NCBI RefSeq assembly: GCF_000308615.1
Contig: NZ_BAGB01000041.1
Location: 496,001 to 560,000 of the forward strand
Length of the DNA stretch: 64,000 nt
Direction of reading: 5' to 3'
DNA from: Nocardia jiangxiensis NBRC 101359
GTDB taxonomy: Bacteria; Actinomycetota; Actinomycetes; Mycobacteriales; Mycobacteriaceae
A model generated the notes under the pieces. The model made no database searches, was not told where the DNA came from, and worked only from the letters and a program-made list of their open reading frames with translations. Position numbers and translations under genes: made by a program. This document shows positions 59,746 to 64,000 of this stretch, piece after piece (position 1 is the first letter of the stretch; each line of letters opens with the position of its first letter).

Positions 59746-59997
59746 ATGAACCAGCCATTGGACCTCGGCCGGCTCGGAATCATTGATAGAAACCGGACCG
59801 AGCGCAATGTTTATTCGCGGGAGACCGCAACCCGTTTCGTCATCGATGCGGTCGAGTCCACCGGCGCGGCCACACGTGACGATTTCGATGTCGAACGGAT
59901 CGTCAGCACCGCGCACGCGATGATGAACGATTGGAATTTCACGTCGTTGCAGCCAGAGGCGTTCTGGCGCATCGCATCCAGTTGCATCAAGCAGTAA
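59746..59997 (+). CDS. Uncharacterised small protein (83 residues)
   Basis: The protein is mixed alpha-helical (ETATRFVIDAVESTGAATRDDFDVERIVSTAHAMMNDWNF) with a C-terminal Trp/Cys segment. No family is recognised. Its promoter carries the same 12-bp iterons as the DUF397-XRE operon, so it probably belongs to that regulon. The ribosome site is weak. Confidence 0.6.
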   Translation: MNQPLDLGRLGIIDRNRTERNVYSRETATRFVIDAVESTGAATRDDFDVERIVSTAHAMMNDWNFTSLQPEAFWRIASSCIKQ

Positions 59998-60020
59998 TAC
60001 AGATATATAGGAAGTACACC

Positions 60021-60066
60021 GTCGACGACGGGGCCGCCGAGTAATACCGACGGTTCCGTCGTCGAC
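60021..60066. terminator. Hairpin terminator after the 83-residue gene
   Basis: GTCGACGACGG pairs perfectly with CCGTCGTCGAC across a 24-base loop, 24 bp after the stop. Confidence 0.6.
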
Positions 60067-60115
60067 TGTTTCCGTTCGATCCAGGGCCCGCCGACGCGAG
60101 TTCGACCGCATTCGG

Positions 60116-60142
60116 GCATTCCGGGCGTACGACCCGGAATGC
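60116..60142. terminator. Hairpin terminator of the DUF397-XRE operon
   Basis: GCATTCCGGG, loop CGTACGA, CCCGGAATGC: a perfect 10-bp stem 15 bp beyond the XRE stop on the minus strand. Confidence 0.75.
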
Positions 60143-60156
60143 TCGCCCGAATTCGG

Positions 60157-61047
60157 CTATTTCAGCTTCTCGGCTTCCTCGGCCATCAGCCGCCGCGACC
60201 GATCCGGCGGCTCGGCCTGCACGCTGAGCCGGTCCATGACCTGGCGGTACATCTCCAGATCCTGCTGCCGATCCAGGTACAGCGAACTGGTCAACTGCTC
60301 CAGGTACACGATGTCGGGCAGTTCGGGCTCGGCGAACCGCAACATCGTGAACGAACTGCCCGCCGCCGCATTGCCGCCCGCGGCGTACGGCAGCACCTGG
60401 ATGGTCACATTCGGCCAGGACGACACCTCGACCAGATGCTCCAGCTGTGCCCGCAACACCTCGGTGCCGCCGATCGGCCGGTGCAACACCGACTCGTCGA
60501 TGACCGCCCACAGCGTCGGCCCGCCGCGCCGATCCAGGATCTCCTGCCGACGCTTGCGCAACTCGACCCGGCGCGCGGTATCCACGCTCTCGTGTCCGAG
60601 CGCGACGACCGCGCGCGTGTACTCCTCGGTCTGCAAGAGCCCGGGAACGAGTTGCCCTTCGAAGGTTCTGATCGACTTCGACGCGTGTTCGAGACCGAGG
60701 TACGTCTCGAACCACGGCGGCAGAAGGTCGCTGTATCGATGCCACCATCCGGGCTGGTTCGCCTTGCGAACGAGTTCGAGCAACGTTTCGCGCTCCACGG
60801 CGTCGTTCACACCGTAGAGAGTCAGTAGATCCCGGATGTCACGCTCTTTGAAACCGGTGCGCCCCAGCTCGAGTCGGCTGATCTTGGCGTGCGAGCCACG
60901 GATGGCTTCGCCGGCGGCCTCGCGAGTGATGTTGGCCTGCTCGCGTAGTTTGCGGAGCTGCCCGCCGACCGCGATCCGTAGCGCCGTTGGACCACGTTCG
61001 GCGGCAAGCGATTCCACACGGCCGATCCGGCCGGGTTCTGCGACCAT
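60157..61047 (-). CDS. XRE regulator with DUF5753 domain, second locus
   Basis: The 296-residue protein has a helix-turn-helix (LRKLREQANITREAAGEAIRGSHAKISRLELG) and a DUF5753 domain with YLGLEHASKSIRTFEGQLVPGLLQTEEY, VELRKRRQEIL and the final IVYLEQLTSSLYLD. GGAGTGG precedes the ATG at 61047. It follows a DUF397 gene in the same operon, the reverse gene order of the 26.7-kb locus. The 12-bp iterons nearby are its likely binding sites. Confidence 0.92.
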   Translation of the reverse strand: MVAEPGRIGRVESLAAERGPTALRIAVGGQLRKLREQANITREAAGEAIRGSHAKISRLELGRTGFKERDIRDLLTLYGVNDAVERETLLELVRKANQPGWWHRYSDLLPPWFETYLGLEHASKSIRTFEGQLVPGLLQTEEYTRAVVALGHESVDTARRVELRKRRQEILDRRGGPTLWAVIDESVLHRPIGGTEVLRAQLEHLVEVSSWPNVTIQVLPYAAGGNAAAGSSFTMLRFAEPELPDIVYLEQLTSSLYLDRQQDLEMYRQVMDRLSVQAEPPDRSRRLMAEEAEKLK

Positions 61048-61138
61048 TGAAATCCACTCCGATGCTCGACGACCAACGGCAGTGCAGGCCACCCAGACCC
61101 CGTCGCAAACCGACACCGCGCCGAGGTAATGCTACAGC

Positions 61139-61372
61139 TCACCCAGCCAGATCGTCGAATTCCCCGCTCTTCGCGCCGCGCAGGAATGCGTCGATTTCCG
61201 GACGGGTGTAGACCAATACGGCCCCCTCCGGATCGCGGGAGTTACGCACGGCCACCAGGCCGTTCGCCATATCGGCAACCTCGACACAGTTGCCGCTGGG
61301 GTTGCTGAAGGTGCTCTTACGCCATGCCAGGTCGGACGTGCGACCAATGCCTGCTGCTGTGCTCTCGGCCAT
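61139..61372 (-). CDS. DUF397 protein, second locus
   Basis: The 77-residue protein contains LAWRKSTFSNPSGNCVEVADM, VAVRNSRDPEGAVLVYTRPEIDAFLRGAKSGEFDDL, a complete DUF397 domain. GAGGAG precedes the ATG. It is the first gene of the operon and is separated from the XRE gene by 91 bp. Confidence 0.93.
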   Translation of the reverse strand: MAESTAAGIGRTSDLAWRKSTFSNPSGNCVEVADMANGLVAVRNSRDPEGAVLVYTRPEIDAFLRGAKSGEFDDLAG

Positions 61373-61428
61373 TTCTGTCTCCTCGCTAGACGATTCCGAA
61401 CCTGCCGCCCTCGGCGGCCCTGCCGGTG

Positions 61429-61464
61429 CTTGCAGATGTTCGCGCAAATGTTCTTGCAAATGAA
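61429..61464 (-). repeat. Three tandem 12-bp iterons upstream of DUF397
   Basis: Plus-strand units: CTTGCAGATGTT (61429), CGCGCAAATGTT (61441), CTTGCAAATGAA (61453). Head-to-tail 12-bp spacing puts each on nearly the same helix face. They lie 57-92 bp before the DUF397 start and match the units at 59599 and 61671. Autoregulation by the XRE protein is inferred. Confidence 0.75.
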
Positions 61465-61670
61465 CCGACGATCTGACGATAGCACGCCGATTGCTTCGGA
61501 TCGAGGGTTCACCCGACCGAAAGGACAAGGACGGCAAGAGTTTTGATCTTGACATGTCAATAGCTTCTGAGCTGCGACAATTCTCGCAATAGCGACCGGT
61601 TGGTCGGTTGTGAACTTCCAGATGGGTGAGATTTCACAAAATTCGCGCCCCTGAAACACCGCCCTGCGAC

Positions 61671-61713
61671 AGTGCAGATGTACTTGCATCTGCACTGTAC
61701 GGAGTCCTAAACT
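61671..61713 (+). promoter_or_regulatory. Iteron-controlled promoter of the 65-residue protein gene
   Basis: Units AGTGCAGATGTA and CTTGCATCTGCA also form the perfect inverted repeat GTGCAGATG-N6-CATCTGCAC (61672-61695). TTGCAT (61684) and TAAACT (61708) are 18 bp apart, the same layout as at 59599-59641, including the shared TCCTA before the -10. Confidence 0.75.
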
Positions 61714-61807
61714 CGTCCAGGACGACATGGCCGGACAACGCCGGAGAGTTGGGCTCCCGCGCCAGTATCGCCACCGCAATGCACGAGCGAACGGCTAGAG
61801 GCGTCCC

Positions 61808-62005
61808 ATGACATATGTGATTCAGCAGCAAGGCACCCGCGAGCGCGCCGCGAGCATGGCGCCGCCGGGCGAGTGCACCGTGGAGCCCTGGGATCTGACC
61901 TATCGCCGCGCCCGCGCCATCCTGCACGCGCACGACCGCCACCTCGGTTGCCGCCAGTGGATCGCCGCGGCGGCCTATCTGTCCGCCGGCCTGGACGACG
62001 AGTAA
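61808..62005 (+). CDS. Uncharacterised small protein (65 residues)
   Basis: The basic N-terminal half contains MAPPGECTVEPWDLTYRRARAILHAHDRH, followed by an Ala-rich helix (WIAAAAYLSAGLDDE). No family is recognised. AGAGGCG precedes the ATG. Its promoter shares iterons and spacing with the gene at 59746, which suggests control by the DUF5753 regulator. Confidence 0.6.
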   Translation: MTYVIQQQGTRERAASMAPPGECTVEPWDLTYRRARAILHAHDRHLGCRQWIAAAAYLSAGLDDE

Positions 62006-62130
62006 GCGTCAAGTCGGGTAAACGCGAAAGCTGCTCCACAGCAGGTCATTCCGGCGATATTCGTCGAGTGATGCGCCCTACCATGGGATATGACGCATCA
62101 TCCGAATCGGTCTCGCGGAACGAGGGCATC

Positions 62131-62412
62131 ATGATCCTCACAGCTGTACAGGAAGTGGTTCTCGCCCAGGTCTCGAATCCGACGCCCGAGGCTCCTCCCC
62201 TGGCGAGCAAGTTCATGCAACTGCTGCACTACGGCACCTGGTTCGCCCTGTTGTCCGGCAGCGCCGCGCTCATCTTCGCCGGCGCCCGCTTCGGCTGGGA
62301 GAAGTGGGACAACGGCCGCGTCGAATCACCGAAGATGGTGGCCGGGGCGCTGATCGGCGGTGTCGTGGCGACCAGCGCGGGCACCCTGATGAATTCGCTC
62401 CTGGGGTCGTAG
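62131..62412 (+). CDS. Small protein with two transmembrane helices
   Basis: The 93-residue protein has a polar N-terminus (VSNPTPEAPP), one helix at about 35-52 and a second at about 69-88 (MVAGALIGGVVATSAGTLMNSLL). A VirB2/TrbC-like or holin-like topology is possible, but I do not assign a family. GAGGG precedes the ATG. Confidence 0.6.
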   Translation: MILTAVQEVVLAQVSNPTPEAPPLASKFMQLLHYGTWFALLSGSAALIFAGARFGWEKWDNGRVESPKMVAGALIGGVVATSAGTLMNSLLGS

Positions 62413-62474
62413 CCGGCAACCTTGCGGATACAGTCGGCGCCATCCGGTCGTCGAGCAATGATGGGAGAGGCACG

Positions 62475-63041
62475 GTGGCAGGTCGGCGCACCGACACCCG
62501 CGACCGAATCCGCACGCTGGCAATGGAGTTGTTCTCCGCGCAGGGCTACGACCAGACCTCGGTGCGGGAGATCGCCGAGCGCCTGGGCATCACCAAGGCC
62601 GCGATCTACTATCACTTTCCCGCCAAGGAGGACATCGTCGTCAGCCTGGCCGACGATCTGCGGACCAGGGTCGAGGAGATCCTCACCTGGGCCGCCGCCC
62701 AGCCGCCCGGCCGGGATACCGGCCGAGAGATCCTGCGGCGCTACGGGATGGTGCTGCACGACACCGGGCGCGAGATGACCCGCTTCATGTACGAGAACCA
62801 GGCCGCGTTCCGGCGGCTCGGCGTGGGATCGGCGCTGCGGTATCAGTTCCGGCAGGTCGCGGACGCCGTCACCGGCGCCGATCGCGATCCGCTGGCGATT
62901 TTCCATGCGCGCCAGGCGCTTCTGGCGATCTCCTGGAGTGTGGGCATGATGGGCGATGTCGAGCTGACCGACGAACAGTGCCGCGCCGCAGCCGTTTCCC
63001 TCGCGCTGGACATCTACGACCGGACCGCGAGCAACGCCTGA
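62475..63041 (+). CDS. TetR-family regulator
   Basis: The 188-residue protein has a TetR helix-turn-helix (VREIAERLGITKAAIYYHFPAKEDIVVSLAD) and an unclassified effector domain. The GTG at 62475 follows GGGAGAGG, and the longer in-frame extension overlaps the membrane-protein gene and is rejected. No target is obvious. Confidence 0.88.
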   Translation: MAGRRTDTRDRIRTLAMELFSAQGYDQTSVREIAERLGITKAAIYYHFPAKEDIVVSLADDLRTRVEEILTWAAAQPPGRDTGREILRRYGMVLHDTGREMTRFMYENQAAFRRLGVGSALRYQFRQVADAVTGADRDPLAIFHARQALLAISWSVGMMGDVELTDEQCRAAAVSLALDIYDRTASNA

Positions 63042-63160
63042 AATCAGTGCTGGCCACCGAATTTCGATTCACAGCAAACTGAGCGCGTGTCCAGTAGCCG
63101 CGTGTCCCCGCCGATACCGCACAATGAGGGCGCAGTTGCTCTTCGGCAAGAGGGAAGTTC

Positions 63161-63808
63161 ATGTTCGCGCGTAAGACCCTGATGATCTCGCTGTTCGTAC
63201 CGATTCTCGTCGCCGGTTGCTCCGCACAGACCACGAAATCGGTTACCCAGGCGGTCAAACCCGCCAACGCCAAATTCGCCACCTCCGTACCGGCCGGTCC
63301 AGGACCGTCGGGCACCTATACGGTCCAGGCCCAACCCGCCCCCGGCACATGTCATTTCGGGAAGTCCTCGGACGGGCAGCCACTGCCCGACCCGAATTGC
63401 ACTCCGGGAGCGACCAATCCGAAGGTCACCGCCGACACGCAGGCACAGACGATCTGTCGTAGCGGCTACACCTCCACAATCCGGCCACCGGCGAACATCA
63501 CCGGCCGGGAGAAGGACGCCAACGCGAAGTCGTACGGCTACACCGGATCTCTGCACGACGCCGAATACGACCACCTGATCTCACTCGAACTCGGCGGCGA
63601 TCCCAACGACGCGCGCAACCTCTGGGTCGAGCCGCCCTCGCCCGGACACAAGCCCGGTGCGGGCCCCAACAACCCGAAGGACACCGTGGAGAATCAGCTG
63701 CACTCGCTGGTGTGCTCGGGCAAGGTCGCGCTCACCGACGCCCAGAGCGCCATCGCGGGTGACTGGACCACCGCACTGGCGAAGGTCGGCCATCCCAGCG
63801 GCAAGTGA
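63161..63808 (+). CDS. Secreted HNH-like nuclease-fold lipoprotein
   Basis: The 215-residue protein has a lipoprotein signal (LVAGC, Cys about 20) and an extracellular domain. The pattern EYDHLISLELGGDPNDARNLWVEP, then NPKDTVENQLHSLVC, fits the beta-beta-alpha-metal HNH family (DH as first catalytic pair, N in the middle, then N/H). Two further Cys may form a disulphide. A role as cell-surface nuclease is inferred. Its stop is directly followed by the stop of the convergent methyltransferase. Confidence 0.75.
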   Translation: MFARKTLMISLFVPILVAGCSAQTTKSVTQAVKPANAKFATSVPAGPGPSGTYTVQAQPAPGTCHFGKSSDGQPLPDPNCTPGATNPKVTADTQAQTICRSGYTSTIRPPANITGREKDANAKSYGYTGSLHDAEYDHLISLELGGDPNDARNLWVEPPSPGHKPGAGPNNPKDTVENQLHSLVCSGKVALTDAQSAIAGDWTTALAKVGHPSGK

Positions 63809-64000
63809 TCACGCCCGGATCCCGGTCACCAAGCTGACCAGTGCGGGCACCAGCCCCTCCCGCGGATCCCGGTTCGGCGCCGGGCGGCCGTGTGCCCGAA
63901 GATAATCGGGCACATCGGTCCGCTCGGCCCGCCAGTCGTGTGCGGTGAGCCAGGCGGTGACCTCACTGCGCGGTTCGTTGTAGATCAGCGCGGTCCACTG
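63809..64000 (-). CDS. SAM-dependent methyltransferase C-terminus (TIGR00027-like), partial
   Basis: The minus strand reads WTALIYNEPRSEVTAWLTAHDWRAE, DVPDYLRAHGRP and LVPALVSLVTGIRA then TGA. This is the typical C-terminal part of the actinobacterial LCMT-like methyltransferase family (Rv0146 type). The 5' part lies beyond the window edge. Confidence 0.75.
   Translation of the reverse strand, partial: QWTALIYNEPRSEVTAWLTAHDWRAERTDVPDYLRAHGRPAPNRDPREGLVPALVSLVTGIRA

Noticed and set aside
1..64000. CRISPR array, IS element, integrase or tRNA attachment site
   Set aside because: No regularly spaced repeats, transposase/integrase motifs or tRNA-like sequences were seen.

Overview
The window looks like a chromosomal segment of a mycolic-acid actinobacterium, most likely Nocardia. 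The GC content and codon bias are very high. It carries a conservon (CvnA-D plus two P450s), F420-type oxidoreductases, DUF397/DUF5753 regulator pairs, many TetR regulators, an AftB/ZomB-like GT-C membrane protein and several secreted antigen-85-like and lipase-like alpha/beta hydrolases. I see no tRNA, rRNA, CRISPR array, IS element or phage module. About 65 genes are mostly ordinary chromosomal genes in small operons, often divergent from their own regulators across readable palindromic operators.

Region by region. 1-6.9 kb: hydrolase (partial), expansin-like protein, Zn alcohol dehydrogenase, LLM oxidoreductase, HsaA-like flavin hydroxylase and acyl-CoA ligase, with AACNNGTT (KstR-like) palindromes in front of the hydrolase and the ligase. 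7-12.3 kb: a six-gene conservon on the minus strand, with genes overlapping by a few bases. Its first P450 has EALW in place of the usual ExxR. 12.7-16.9 kb: xylA, xylB and a ROK regulator, with a xylose-type operator between the divergent xylA and xylB. 17-25.8 kb: ornithine-cyclodeaminase-like enzyme/TetR pair, small enzymes, TetR plus old-yellow-enzyme operon, then an MHS transporter and a meta-cleavage-product hydrolase with GntR-type boxes upstream.

25.8-31 kb is the accessory part and uses more A/T-rich codons. It holds three tiny genes divergent from an XRE(DUF5753)/DUF397 pair, a broken second DUF397 gene, and a five-gene cassette WXG100 - CYTH - DUF7674-like - YbaB/EbfC-like - CYTH. 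31-37 kb: regulator/enzyme pairs and an unusual ORF in which a truncated crotonase runs into a carboxymuconolactone-decarboxylase-like tail, followed by an XRE-regulator remnant. 37-49 kb: GT-C membrane protein, GMC oxidoreductase flanked by remnants of DoxX and TetR genes whose intact relatives sit at 43.4-44.5 kb, epoxide hydrolase/MarR, SDR/TetR, ohr/ohrR and NmrA/TetR.

49-59 kb: a UbiB-like kinase, then four consecutive secreted esterase, mycolyltransferase-like or lipase genes, an APH-like kinase and an acyl-CoA thioesterase. 59.6-62.4 kb: a second DUF397-XRE operon. Its promoter, and two flanking promoters that drive small orphan genes, carry tandem 12-bp iterons, so a local regulon can be read directly. 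The window ends with a TetR gene, a secreted HNH-like lipoprotein and the 3' end of a TIGR00027-type methyltransferase.
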